The position numbers were made by a program, and so were the translations under genes. Shown piece by piece: positions 24,401 to 32,724 of a DNA stretch of 64,000 nt (position 1 is its first letter; every line of letters begins with the position of its first letter). Below the pieces are notes generated by a model. The model was not told where the DNA came from. It worked only from the letters and a program-made list of their open reading frames with translations, and did no database searches. This stretch comes from Pseudonocardia sp. TRM90224 (lineage in GTDB: Bacteria > Actinomycetota > Actinomycetes > Mycobacteriales > Pseudonocardiaceae): NCBI RefSeq assembly GCF_021245725.1, contig NZ_JAJGSX010000022.1, positions 62,001 to 126,000 on the forward strand. Direction: 5' to 3'.

Positions 24401-27400
24401 GGTCCGGTAGACGTCACGAGCCAGGTCGGCCCAGGTCCCGCGGACCGCAACACCGAACGGGACGGTGTTGAGGAACAGCCCCGCCAGCCGCTCGCCGCCC
24501 TGTACCTCGGGACGGCCGCTGTGCTCGTACCCGGTGCGCACCGCGTCGCGGCCGCAGACGAAACCGAGCACGGCGACGTGTGCGGCGAGCAACACCGACT
24601 TGAGCGGCACGTTCAGTGCGGCGGCCGTGCTCGTCAACGCAGCGCTGAGCGTGCCGTCGACCGCCACGTCGTGGATCATGACGCCGGACCCGCCGGATCC
24701 GTCGCTGCCGTCGAGCCGCGGAATGCGGGCGTTCTCGAACCGGTCGAGCACACCGAGCCAGAAGTCGCGCTGCTCCGTCGACGCGGTGGCCGCGCGCTCG
24801 GCGCGCAGGAAGTCGGTGTATGCGGCGGCGGGCTGCCCGGTCGGCCGGGCCGGCTCGGTCGGGCTGTCCAGCAAGGCGAAGTAGTGCTCGAAGACGTCGC
24901 GGTGGATGGTGTTGACGCTCCACCCGTCGAGCGCGGCGTCGTGGTAGCTCAGCGTGTACCGGTAGCCGCGCCGGCCGAGCAGGTGCAGGTGCACGCGCAC
25001 GAGATCGGGCTCGCCTGCGCGGAACCCCGCTGCAAGCTCCTCGGTCCTGAACGCCCGGAGCCGTTCGTCCTGCTCAGCGGGCGCGCATCCGGACAGGTCG
25101 TGGACGGTCAGCGGGCACGGCACCTGCCGGTGCACCACCTGGACCGGCTCGGTGAAGCCACCGAGGTGGAACGACGTCCGCATGATCGGGTGCTGGGCGG
25201 TCACCGCGGCAACCGCCGAGCGGAAGGTCTCGACGTCGACCGAGCCGTCGATGTCGTAGCCGAGCACGTCGTGGTACATGCCGGAGTGGGGCACCGCACG
25301 TTCGGCCTCGTAGAGCAAGCCGACCTGCAACGCCGACATCGGGTACGCGTCGACGGCATCGGCCGGCAACCGACTTCTGTCCTCATCGGACAACAGAACG
25401 AAGGGCTCCGGCCTGGCGGGCGGCTCCGTGTCGCTCTCCTGCCGCGTGACGACGTCGGCCAGCTCCGCGATCGTCGGGTTGGCGAACAGCTGCTGGAAGG
25501 TCATGTCGAGCCCGGCGGCGCGGGCCGCGGCCAGCACCGCGATGAACCGGATCGAGTCGCCGCCCAGCGCGAAGAAGCTGTCGTGCACGCCGACCCGCTC
25601 GACCCCGAGCGCGTCCTGCCACGTTCTGGCCAGCGCCCACTCCACGTCGGTGCGGGGCTCGACGTACCCGCTGCCGGCCAGGCCGGGCGCGGGCAGCCCA
25701 CGCAGGTCCCGCTTCCCGTTGTGGCCGGTCGGGATCACGTCCACCTCGACCACCCACTGCGGGACCATGTACGACGGCAGCTCCTCGGCGAGGGCCGCTG
25801 TGAACGCCGCTGCGTCGAAGCCGCCGCCGGGGACGACGTACGCGCACAGCGCCCGCTCCCCGCCGTTGTTCCCGCCGTCGCCGACCACCGTGACGGCGCA
25901 CTCCGCCACCGCCGTCAACCGGGATGCGACGTGCTCGATCTCGCCGAGCTCGATCCGGTAGCCGCGGACCTTCACCTGCGAGTCGATCCGGCCGAGGAAC
26001 TCCAGCAAGCCGTCGCCGCGCCAGCGGGCGAGGTCACCCGTCCGGTAGATCCGGCCCAGCTCGGGGTGCTCGACGAACCGCTGCGCCGACAGCTCCGGCG
26101 CGGAGAGGTAGCCCCTGGCCAGCCCGGCGCCGCTGATGCACAGCTCGCCCGGTGTGCCGATCGGCGTGACCGCGCCGGAAGCACCCAGCACCCACAGCCC
26201 CGTGTTGTCGATCGGGCGGCCGATCGGGACCGCGCGGCGCAGGTCGGCCTCAGCCGTGTCGAACCAGCTGACGTCGACTGCGGCCTCGGTGGGGCCGTAG
26301 AGGTTCACCAGCCGGGAACGGTCGAGCAGCTCGCGGAACCGCGCGACCTGGGCGGAGCCGAGCGCCTCGCCGCTGGCGAACACCGTACGGAGCCCGGCCA
26401 GCTCGTCGCGCCCCTCGACCGCGTCGAGGTAGCCGAGGAAGGCCTGCAGCATCGACGGCACGAAGTGCACCGTGGTGACGCCCTGCTCGGCGATCCACGT
26501 CACGATGCTCCGGGGATCGCGCTCCGCGCCGGAGGGCAGCGTCGCCACCGCCGCTCCGGCCAGCGACCACCAGAAGATCTCCCACACCGACACGTCGAAC
26601 GTGAACGGTGTCTTGTGGAGCACGACGTCTCCGTGGGTGAGCGGGAAAGCGCGTTGCATCCACGCCAACCGGTTGACGATCGCCCGGTGCTCGATCATCA
26701 CGCCCTTCGGGACACCGGTGGAGCCCGAGGTGTAGATGACGTACGCGAGATCGTCCGCGGTGCCGACCGGCGCGGGATCGGCGGCGTCCGCGGCGAGGAC
26801 CGCCGGATCGTCGACGTCGATGATCCGCGGGCCGATGACCACGGCACGGGCGGTGCGGTCGCCGATCACCATCCGGGCGCCGCTGTGCTCGACCATGAAC
26901 TCGATCCGGCGGCGGGGGAGCGTGGCGTCGATCGGCAGGTAGCAGCCGCCCGCCTTGAGCACGCCGTAGATGGCGACCAGCTCTGCGCGCGACCGGGGCA
27001 GGCAGACCCCGACGACGTCGCCGCGGCCGACCCCGAGCTCCCGCAACCGGTTGGCCAGCCGGTTGGCGTCGCGGTTGAGCTCGGCATACGTCGTCCCGTC
27101 CTGGGTGACGGCAACCCGGTCCGGGTGCAGATCGGCCTGCTCCTCGAGGTACGAGTGCAACAGCCGCGTGGCGGGGAACGCGCGCCCGGTCGAGTTGACG
27201 GCGTCGATCTCCGACCGCTCGCGCTCGCTCGCTGCGAGCAGCCGGGTGACGTCGGTGCCGGGGTCGGTGAGCACCGTGTCGAACGCTTCGGCGTACGCGG
27301 TGGCGAGCCGCGCGGCTGTGGCCGCGGTGAACATATCGCTCCGGTAGGACACCACCACGTCGGCGCCGTCGACCGCGATGTGCACGGTGCACCCGAGCTC

Positions 27401-27916
27401 GGCGGCGTCAGCGGCGGTCACGACCCCGGCCACCCCGACGGCGACGTCCGTCGGGCGCACCCTCGCACGCTGGTAGAGCGTCCAGAGCGGCACCCCGGTG
27501 TGCGGCGCCACCGCGAGGTACGCGGCTCGGGTGGCGGCGAGCAGCTCCCGGAACGTGCCGGTGACCTCCACCGTGAGCGGCATGGCGACCACCGCGGCGC
27601 CCTCCGGAGCCGGCACCACCACCGTCACCACGACCTGCCCGGTCGCGCGGGCCACCACCAGCGCCGCGACCGCGGCGTGGAGGATGCGCAGCAAGGACGG
27701 CTCGCCGTTCGTGACGACCCCGGCTCCCTCGACGGCCGGATCCGCGAGCCGGCACCGCGCGCCTGACATGAGCGCCGCCGGGGCTTCCGCCGATCGGCCG
27801 GGCAGGTCGCGCACGAGGACCATGGGTTCGGGGGACCGCGCCACCGCCGCCTGCCAGAACCGCGCGTCCTCCGGGTCGGCCTGCAGGGTCCGCTGTCGCT
27901 CGAAGATGGTGGACAT
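21470..27916 (-). CDS. Nonribosomal peptide synthetase: half C-A-PCP-C-A-PCP-TE
   Basis: 2148 residues, second gene of the NRPS operon. Domains (approximate residues): 1-240, a partial condensation-like region without HHxxxDG; 255-750, A domain (YTSGSTGVPKG near 395) whose pocket reads DVWHFSLVD(K), a serine-type code; 755-830, PCP (LGGDS near 787); 860-1295, C domain with H992-D993-AAL-DG in place of HHxxxDG; 1310-1800, A domain (FTSGSTGEPKG) with pocket near DIWEVTADD, unassigned; 1815-1885, PCP (AGGHS); 1900-2148, thioesterase with GHCAG, so C1990 replaces the usual Ser, plus Asp in YALDDP and His in GGHYLN. It adds residues two and three of a tripeptide and releases the product. Confidence 0.9.
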   Translation of the reverse strand: MSTIFERQRTLQADPEDARFWQAAVARSPEPMVLVRDLPGRSAEAPAALMSGARCRLADPAVEGAGVVTNGEPSLLRILHAAVAALVVARATGQVVVTVVVPAPEGAAVVAMPLTVEVTGTFRELLAATRAAYLAVAPHTGVPLWTLYQRARVRPTDVAVGVAGVVTAADAAELGCTVHIAVDGADVVVSYRSDMFTAATAARLATAYAEAFDTVLTDPGTDVTRLLAASERERSEIDAVNSTGRAFPATRLLHSYLEEQADLHPDRVAVTQDGTTYAELNRDANRLANRLRELGVGRGDVVGVCLPRSRAELVAIYGVLKAGGCYLPIDATLPRRRIEFMVEHSGARMVIGDRTARAVVIGPRIIDVDDPAVLAADAADPAPVGTADDLAYVIYTSGSTGVPKGVMIEHRAIVNRLAWMQRAFPLTHGDVVLHKTPFTFDVSVWEIFWWSLAGAAVATLPSGAERDPRSIVTWIAEQGVTTVHFVPSMLQAFLGYLDAVEGRDELAGLRTVFASGEALGSAQVARFRELLDRSRLVNLYGPTEAAVDVSWFDTAEADLRRAVPIGRPIDNTGLWVLGASGAVTPIGTPGELCISGAGLARGYLSAPELSAQRFVEHPELGRIYRTGDLARWRGDGLLEFLGRIDSQVKVRGYRIELGEIEHVASRLTAVAECAVTVVGDGGNNGGERALCAYVVPGGGFDAAAFTAALAEELPSYMVPQWVVEVDVIPTGHNGKRDLRGLPAPGLAGSGYVEPRTDVEWALARTWQDALGVERVGVHDSFFALGGDSIRFIAVLAAARAAGLDMTFQQLFANPTIAELADVVTRQESDTEPPARPEPFVLLSDEDRSRLPADAVDAYPMSALQVGLLYEAERAVPHSGMYHDVLGYDIDGSVDVETFRSAVAAVTAQHPIMRTSFHLGGFTEPVQVVHRQVPCPLTVHDLSGCAPAEQDERLRAFRTEELAAGFRAGEPDLVRVHLHLLGRRGYRYTLSYHDAALDGWSVNTIHRDVFEHYFALLDSPTEPARPTGQPAAAYTDFLRAERAATASTEQRDFWLGVLDRFENARIPRLDGSDGSGGSGVMIHDVAVDGTLSAALTSTAAALNVPLKSVLLAAHVAVLGFVCGRDAVRTGYEHSGRPEVQGGERLAGLFLNTVPFGVAVRGTWADLARDVYRTETELLPYRRFPMAEMKRAAGTREPLFESVFNFTHFHVLKQLSARDGFGMVRSIVNAQTEFPFRAEFAQDAITDAVQLSLHYDAAAFDAERIARIGGYYAKALTLLGHRPHLDVHAGTLLDAAELVEITGASGARLDLPAGTFVDRFAEQVAAVPDEVALVHRERRLTYRELDEISATVAGHLRADGVRAGSMVVTVLDRGVDWAVTVLALLKVGAVYLPQELSTPMARLGAVVRRSGSRHVVVAAAAAAAVRTGLAGVEDGMPAVVTVEATSGGGALRDADRPDRDDPAYTIFTSGSTGEPKGAVIRHLGMLNHLLAKQVDLQLGAGDRIAQVATQCFDISVWQLIAAWLVGGRTVIVDHEVAAEPGALVRTLASEEVTVLELVPAHLDAVLAELERRPVALPALRCAVVTGEALPPDLTGRWFARFSTPLVNAYGPTEASDDVAHHVMRGPVDGDRVPVGTAVLNTGLHVVDGSGRRCPVGTYGEIIVTGPGVGAGYVNDPARTAAAFQPNVLDDRSATMYRTGDIGRWLPGGVLDCAGRVDHQVKVRGFRIELAEIEGAVRRLPGVDAAAVVVQHVNGNKLLAAFHTGRARLTVRDLRDALAATLPAAMHPDSVRHLDAFPLTANGKVDRARLAGMVGGRVRDEPVEPADADERLMLATFASAIGKSVDDIGVTDNFFDAGGHSVAAMKVAVALGGGATVRDLLAHPTARGLVRHLRDRGGSARDLLVDLTAAAGSEGLDPTSTIVCVPYAGGSAASYLDLARHLHPAGARVFGVELPGRVEHDPRPAVPAEQLGAELAAEIAARAVGPVVLLGHCAGAGPVLTAGRVLHERGVGVARLVIVAKVLRSIDPREHTSTEVMAMSEGEILRWLVANTGFDQLDGLAEADRSDLARAFRYDTAEASHAFAAALRNPEPAVLPITVVYALDDPLVRGHEQAAGHWARFGRLDVRVAPDGGHYLNVTRPEFLAACVLGG

Positions 27917-27920
27917 ACCG

Positions 27921-30900
27921 CTAGAACCTGAAGTCCGCGACGGACACCACCGGTGCGTCGGCGGTGCGTCCGAGCACCGGGTCGTCGGGCCGCTCGGTCA
28001 GCTCTGTCAGCGTCGTGACGAACCGGTCGAGCAGGTGATCAGCGGAATCCGGCGCGTAGAGCTCGCTGGCGTACTCCAGCTGCATGGCCAGCCCGTCTGG
28101 CCGGCGGAAGACCTGCAGGTTCAGGTCGAACCTGGTCGTTCCCGGGTTGCGCAGCTCGACGGAGACGTCGAGACCAGCAGGTGTGATCTCGGCGAACCCG
28201 AGGCGCTGGTAGGCGAAGAACGTGTCGAACACCGGGTTGCGCGAACGGTCCCGCGGCCCACCGAGCCGGTGGACCAACCGGTCGAACGGGTAGCACTGGT
28301 GGGTCATCGCGTCGATCTGCTTCGCGGCGAGCTGAGCGGCCAGCCCACGCAGCGTCGTGGTGGCCCCGATGCGGGCGCGTAGGCACACCGTGGAGACGAA
28401 CATGCCGACCACCGATTCCAGCTCGGGTCGGCCACGCCCGTTCATGGGCGTCCCGACGACGATGTCGTGCTGCCCGCCGGCGCGGGCCAGGGTGCCGACG
28501 TAGGCGGCGAGCAGCACGGCGAACGGAGTGGTGCCGAGGCCGCCGGTGAGCGCGTCGAGCTCCCGCGTGCGGTCGGCGCACAGCGATCGATGGGCCACGG
28601 CACCGCGCACGGCCCGGTGCACGCCGCGCGGGCGGTCGGTAAGCAGGTCGATGCCGCTGGGAGCGCCGGCCAGCTCGGAGAGCCAGTACGCCTCGGACGC
28701 CCGGTCCGGTTGCGCGTTGTGGCTCCACTGCGCAGCGGAGGAGTAGCTGACGGCCGGCGGCCCGAGGTCGGCGCCGCCGTAGAGCTGGAACAACTCGTCG
28801 ACCAGCACGCGGAGCGAGATCCCGTCGACGACGATGTGGTGCGCGTCGAGGTGGAGGTGGTGCAGCCCTGGTCGGTCGGCCACGAGCAGCCCGCGGATCA
28901 GCGGCGGACGGTCGAGCGCGAACGGGCGCACGAATGCGGCGGCATCGGCGGCGGACCCGAGACCCAGCTCCGCCGTGACCGGTTCGGCGAGCTGGCGCAC
29001 ACCGGCGTCGGTCAGCAGGAACCGCATCCGCAACGCGTCGTGGCGCGCTACGAGCTCGGCGAACGCGGCACGCAGGCGGGCCGGGTCGAGCGGACCGCGC
29101 ACCGTCACGACGGCTGGCACGTTGTAGGCGAGCGACCGTGGATCGACCTGCCACAACGCGTACATGCAGACCTGCTGCGGATGCAGGTCCACCGGCGTTC
29201 CGTCCGGCACCCGCGGGATCCGCGCAGCGGCGAAGGGTGCCGCTGCCGCCACCGCAAGGCTCATCGCGGCGAGCGTCGGTGACGCGAACGCGCCGGCGAA
29301 CGTCAGCGACTTGCGCAGGCCGTGGTTGACCCGCCCGACCAGTGCGCCGAGGCTGAGCGAGTCGCCGCCGGCTTCGAAGAACGACTCCTCGGGGTCGATC
29401 GTGTCGGCGTCGATGTGGAGTACGTCCGCCCACAGCTGCGCCAGCTCGCGCTGCTGCGGGGGCCGCTCGCTGCCGTTGCCTCCACCCGTGCCGTTCGGGA
29501 GCTGCAGCGCGGCGAGGTCGACCTTGCCGTTGGCGTTCAGCGGGAGCCCGGGCACCATCACGATCTGGTCGGGGACGAGGTGGCGGGGCACCCGGGCCGC
29601 GAGCACCGCGCGCACCTGCGCCGCGGACTGATCGGTGCCGGCCACGTAGGCCGTCAGCCGCTTCAGCCCTGCGGCTCCGGTCGCGCGGACGTGGCAGTCG
29701 GAGACCCCCGGCACCGCGCGCAGCACGGCGGTCACCTCGCCGAGCTCGACCCGGTGGCCGCGGATCTTCACCTGGCCGTCGGCCCGGCCGTGGAAGTGGA
29801 GCACGCCGTCGGCGCTCTCGTGGACGAGGTCACCGGTGCGGTAGAACCGTTCGCCGCCGAGCACCACGAACCGTTCGCGGGTCAGCTCCTCGCGGTTCAG
29901 GTAGCCGCGCGCGACGCCGTCGCCGCCCACGTACAGCTCGCCCATGACCGTCGCCGGAACCGGCCGCCGCTGCTCGTCGAGCACGAGGACGCTCGTCCCG
30001 CGGATCGGGCGGCCGATCGGGATCGGCTCCGCGCAGTCCATCCGGATCTGGTGGGTGGTGGTGAACGTCGTGTTCTCGGTGGGGCCGTACCCGTTGTGGA
30101 GCTCGAGATCGGGTCGGGCGGCCAGCAGGGTCCGCACGTGCCTCGGCGAGAGGACGTCACCGCCGGCCAGCAGCACGCGCAGCGGCGGCGCGAAGATGCC
30201 GGGGTCCTCGTCGACGAGCTGGTTGAGCCGCGCCGACGTCACCCAGGCCATGGTCGCGCCGTACCGCGTGATGCATTCGCGCAGCCGCCACGGCACGAGC
30301 GCCGTCGCGGTGTCGACGATGCAGAGGCGTGCGCCGTTCAGCAGCGCGGCCCAGACCTCCCACGTGGACGCGTCGAACTCCAGCGCCGACATCTGCAGGA
30401 TCCGGTCGTCGGAGAATATCTCGACGTACTCGGGGTCGGCGGCCAGCCTGATGACGCCGCGGTGTTCGACGAGCACTCCGCGGGGTCCGCCCGTGCTGCC
30501 GGACGTGTACATGACGTACGCGAGCGGCGACGGCCACACGGCGGCAGGAGTCAGCGTGACGGCCGGTGTGGTCGCGACGTCGTCGAGCGCGCACACGAGC
30601 GTCGAGGGCGGTGCCACGACCCGGATGACGTCGGCCCCGGCGCCGTCGCACAGCACGATCGCCACCCCGCTGTCGTCGATCAGCTCGGCGAGACGTGCAC
30701 CTGGGAACGCGGGGTTGAGCGGGACGTACGCGCCACCGGCGAGCACCACCCCGAGCATCGCGACCACGGCGTCGGCCGAGCGTTCGAACGAGGTGCCCAC
30801 GAGCGTCTCGCGGCGGACCCCGAGCCCGGCGAGGCCCGCGGCGACCGCGGCGGCGCGGTCGTGCAGCTCGCGGTAGGTCAGCGAGCAGGTCGGGGATTCG

Positions 30901-30962
30901 ACGGCGATCGCGTCGGGCCGGCTGCCGACCTGGGCGGTGAAAAGCTCGCCGAGGTCTTTCAC
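27921..30962 (-). CDS. Nonribosomal peptide synthetase: A-PCP-C (loading module)
   Basis: 1013 residues from a GTG; 4 bases separate its stop from the next NRPS gene. Residues 1-485 are an adenylation domain (MYTSGSTGGPRG near 150; GYGPTENTTF), with pocket residues read as DAWWLGGTF(K), closest to valine-type codes. A PCP follows (500-575, AGGDSLS). Residues 585-1010 are a condensation domain with an intact DAHHIVVDGIS motif. It has no N-terminal C domain, so it starts the chain, and its C-terminal C domain should join its aminoacyl unit to the Ser loaded by the next protein. No MbtH, phosphopantetheinyl transferase or tailoring genes lie nearby. Confidence 0.9.
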   Translation of the reverse strand: MKDLGELFTAQVGSRPDAIAVESPTCSLTYRELHDRAAAVAAGLAGLGVRRETLVGTSFERSADAVVAMLGVVLAGGAYVPLNPAFPGARLAELIDDSGVAIVLCDGAGADVIRVVAPPSTLVCALDDVATTPAVTLTPAAVWPSPLAYVMYTSGSTGGPRGVLVEHRGVIRLAADPEYVEIFSDDRILQMSALEFDASTWEVWAALLNGARLCIVDTATALVPWRLRECITRYGATMAWVTSARLNQLVDEDPGIFAPPLRVLLAGGDVLSPRHVRTLLAARPDLELHNGYGPTENTTFTTTHQIRMDCAEPIPIGRPIRGTSVLVLDEQRRPVPATVMGELYVGGDGVARGYLNREELTRERFVVLGGERFYRTGDLVHESADGVLHFHGRADGQVKIRGHRVELGEVTAVLRAVPGVSDCHVRATGAAGLKRLTAYVAGTDQSAAQVRAVLAARVPRHLVPDQIVMVPGLPLNANGKVDLAALQLPNGTGGGNGSERPPQQRELAQLWADVLHIDADTIDPEESFFEAGGDSLSLGALVGRVNHGLRKSLTFAGAFASPTLAAMSLAVAAAAPFAAARIPRVPDGTPVDLHPQQVCMYALWQVDPRSLAYNVPAVVTVRGPLDPARLRAAFAELVARHDALRMRFLLTDAGVRQLAEPVTAELGLGSAADAAAFVRPFALDRPPLIRGLLVADRPGLHHLHLDAHHIVVDGISLRVLVDELFQLYGGADLGPPAVSYSSAAQWSHNAQPDRASEAYWLSELAGAPSGIDLLTDRPRGVHRAVRGAVAHRSLCADRTRELDALTGGLGTTPFAVLLAAYVGTLARAGGQHDIVVGTPMNGRGRPELESVVGMFVSTVCLRARIGATTTLRGLAAQLAAKQIDAMTHQCYPFDRLVHRLGGPRDRSRNPVFDTFFAYQRLGFAEITPAGLDVSVELRNPGTTRFDLNLQVFRRPDGLAMQLEYASELYAPDSADHLLDRFVTTLTELTERPDDPVLGRTADAPVVSVADFRF

Positions 30963-30988
30963 CTTGCAACACCCGTTTCGGTACGCAA

Positions 30989-31012
30989 AACGATTCTTTC
31001 TGCGATTGTTCC
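30989..31012 (-). promoter_or_regulatory. ECF-type promoter candidate for the NRPS operon
   Basis: On the minus strand, GGAAC (31012-31008), a 15-bp spacer and CGTT (30992-30989) match the general ECF sigma promoter pattern. The expected start leaves a ~20-nt leader before the GTG at 30962. A divergent sigma factor gene begins about 230 bp away, making it a candidate activator. Confidence 0.5.
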
Positions 31013-31035
31013 TGATTCGTTCTCGGGCGCAGACT

Positions 31036-31107
31036 CGTAGGACCTACGAAAGGGAATCACTGGGTATTCACCGCTTTCGAAGCGGGAGTGGTGGCGCCAT
31101 GGCGCCG
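31036..31107. promoter_or_regulatory. Three closely spaced palindromes between NRPS and sigma factor genes
   Basis: TCGTAGG-A-CCTACGA (31036-31050), CCGCTT-TCG-AAGCGG (31072-31086) and GGCGCCATGGCGCC (31094-31107) are all perfect. They lie in the 279-bp gap between the divergent NRPS and sigma factor genes, upstream of both starts. The first two could be operators or hairpins. No regulator can be assigned. Confidence 0.5.
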
Positions 31108-31241
31108 TACATGGGCAATGCCGGAGAGTAATCCTCTGATAACCCGTTGTCCAGTCATTCAAGTTTCGTTATCAAAAACGCCAGAGATTGCTTTCATTGC
31201 TCGTGTCATCGAGGGTGGCGTGGTTGTCGGCGCTGAGCGGC

Positions 31242-32177
31242 ATGATGGTTCACGTGGGCGAGCGACGCTTCGACGATCTCGTGGAGCCGCTGCGGCGGGA
31301 GCTGCAGCTGCACTGCTACCGCATGCTCGGCTCCGTCCAGGACGCCGAGGACGCCATGCAGGAGACGCTCGTGCGGGCGTGGCGCGGCTTCGAGCAGTAC
31401 GAGGAGCGGGGCCAGCTGCGGGCGTGGCTCTACCGCATCGCCACCAACCGGTGCCTGAGCATGATCGAGGTCCGCCGGCGCCGCGAGCTGCCGATGGATC
31501 TCACGCCCGGCGCGCCGCTCGCCGAGGTCGCGTGGCTCGAGCCGTACCCGGATGCCTGGCTGCCCGCGACGCCGCCCGGCCCGGAGGCGCGCTACGAGAC
31601 CCACGAGGCCGTGCGGCTGGCGTTCGTCGCGGCCCTGCAGTGGCTGCCCGGTCGCCAGCGTGCGGCGCTGGTGCTGCGTGACGTGCTGGGGATGTCGGCG
31701 CGGGAGACCGCCGACGTGCTCGAAGTGTCGGTCGCTGCGGCGAACAGCGCGCTGCAGCGTGCGCGGGCGACGGTGGCCGCCGGGCGCCCCGAGCGCGGCG
31801 CGGACGACGTCGAGGCCCAGGAGCTGGCTGCGCGCTACGCGGCCGCGTGGGAGCGCGGCGACGTCGACGCGATCATCGCGCAGCTCAGCTCCGACGCCCG
31901 CTACGCGATGCCGCCGCTGCCGGCGTGGTACGCGGGGCATGCGGGCATCAAGGATTTCCTGCAGAGCGGTGCGCTGGACCTGCGCTGGCGGTTCGTGCCG
32001 GTGCGCGCCAATGGACAGGCGGCCTTCGGGACGTACGCGTGGCAGGACGGCGGGTGGGTCGCGATCTCGGTCGACCTGCTCGCGATCGACGGCGAGGGCA
32101 TCGTCGAGGTCATGTCGTTCCTCGGCACCGAGCACTTCCCGCGGTTCGAGCTGCCGCTCTTGCTCCCACACCGATGA
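31242..32177 (+). CDS. ECF-subfamily RNA polymerase sigma factor with SnoaL-like C-terminus (SigX5/SigG type)
   Basis: 311 residues from the ATG at 31242 (a second ATG follows at once). Region 2 is ELQLHCYRMLGSVQDAEDAMQETLVRAWRGFEQYEERGQLRAWLYRIATNRCL, and region 4 is LQWLPGRQRAALVLRDVLGMSARETADVLEVSVAAANSALQRARATV. Residues ~195-311 form an NTF2/SnoaL-like domain that in such sigma factors modulates activity in place of an anti-sigma. It is divergent from the NRPS operon and followed by a SnoaL-like gene, so it may be the local regulator. Confidence 0.88.
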   Translation: MMVHVGERRFDDLVEPLRRELQLHCYRMLGSVQDAEDAMQETLVRAWRGFEQYEERGQLRAWLYRIATNRCLSMIEVRRRRELPMDLTPGAPLAEVAWLEPYPDAWLPATPPGPEARYETHEAVRLAFVAALQWLPGRQRAALVLRDVLGMSARETADVLEVSVAAANSALQRARATVAAGRPERGADDVEAQELAARYAAAWERGDVDAIIAQLSSDARYAMPPLPAWYAGHAGIKDFLQSGALDLRWRFVPVRANGQAAFGTYAWQDGGWVAISVDLLAIDGEGIVEVMSFLGTEHFPRFELPLLLPHR

Positions 32178-32238
32178 GTTCGGCCGGCGCCGCAGGTTGT
32201 ACGCGGTGACCGAACCGGTACGACTCTCGGAGGACAAG

Positions 32239-32646
32239 ATGGGCGACGACAGCGAGCTGATCCGGAGCATGATCGAGCGCTGGGCGGCGGCGGTGCACGC
32301 AGGCGACATGGAGGGGACGCTCGCCGACCGCGCGTCCGACATCGTGATGTTCGACGTGCCGCCCCCGCACCGCGGCGCCCGCGGGATCGAGGAGTACACC
32401 GCCACCTGGCCCGGCTTCTTCGAATGGCAGGCGAGCGGCGCGCTCTTCGAGATCGACTCCCTCGAAGTGACGGCCGGCGACGACGTCGCGTTCGCCTTCG
32501 CGCTGCTGCGTTGCGGCACCCCGGAGCAGCTGGCGGCCAGCCCCGAGACGCGGCTGCGGCTCACGCTCGGCCTCCGCAAGGACGACGGGCGCTGGCTGGT
32601 CGCGCACGAGCACCACTCGTTCCCCGACACGAGCACGGCGGGCTGA
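32239..32646 (+). CDS. SnoaL-like/NTF2-fold protein (SgcJ/EcaC type)
   Basis: 135 residues from the ATG at 32239, preceded by GGAGGA; an upstream in-frame GTG at 32206 is possible. Sequence such as LIRSMIERWAAAVHAGDMEGTLADRASDIVMFDVPPP and LTLGLRKDDGRWLVAHEHHSFP matches the SgcJ/EcaC-type NTF2-fold family, small dimeric proteins of mostly unknown function found in polyketide and enediyne loci. It is co-directional with the sigma factor gene, which itself ends in an NTF2-like domain. It ends seven bases before repeat B1. Confidence 0.8.
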   Translation: MGDDSELIRSMIERWAAAVHAGDMEGTLADRASDIVMFDVPPPHRGARGIEEYTATWPGFFEWQASGALFEIDSLEVTAGDDVAFAFALLRCGTPEQLAASPETRLRLTLGLRKDDGRWLVAHEHHSFPDTSTAG

Positions 32647-32652
32647 CCCGCG

Positions 32653-32720
32653 ACTTCCCCACCGTTTTGCCAACCTGCACACCCTGAACGGCGTGCAAGT
32701 AGGCAAAACGGTGGGGAAGT
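32653..32720. repeat. Long inverted repeat, family B copy 1
   Basis: ACTTCCCCACCGTTTTGCC (32653-32671) pairs perfectly with 32702-32720 (19 bp). The 30-nt spacer can extend the stem (ACCTGCAC against GTGCAAGT, one mismatch). It exactly fills the 78-bp gap between the convergent SnoaL-like and phosphotransferase genes. A second copy with the same arms is at 38335-38403. Confidence 0.85.
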
Positions 32721-32724
32721 TCGG

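Noticed and set aside
23858..27766. A 1302-codon open frame on the strand opposite the NRPS gene
   Set aside because: It is the antisense shadow of high-GC coding DNA: no domain, composition dominated by Arg, Gly, Asp and His, and complete overlap with clear NRPS domains.
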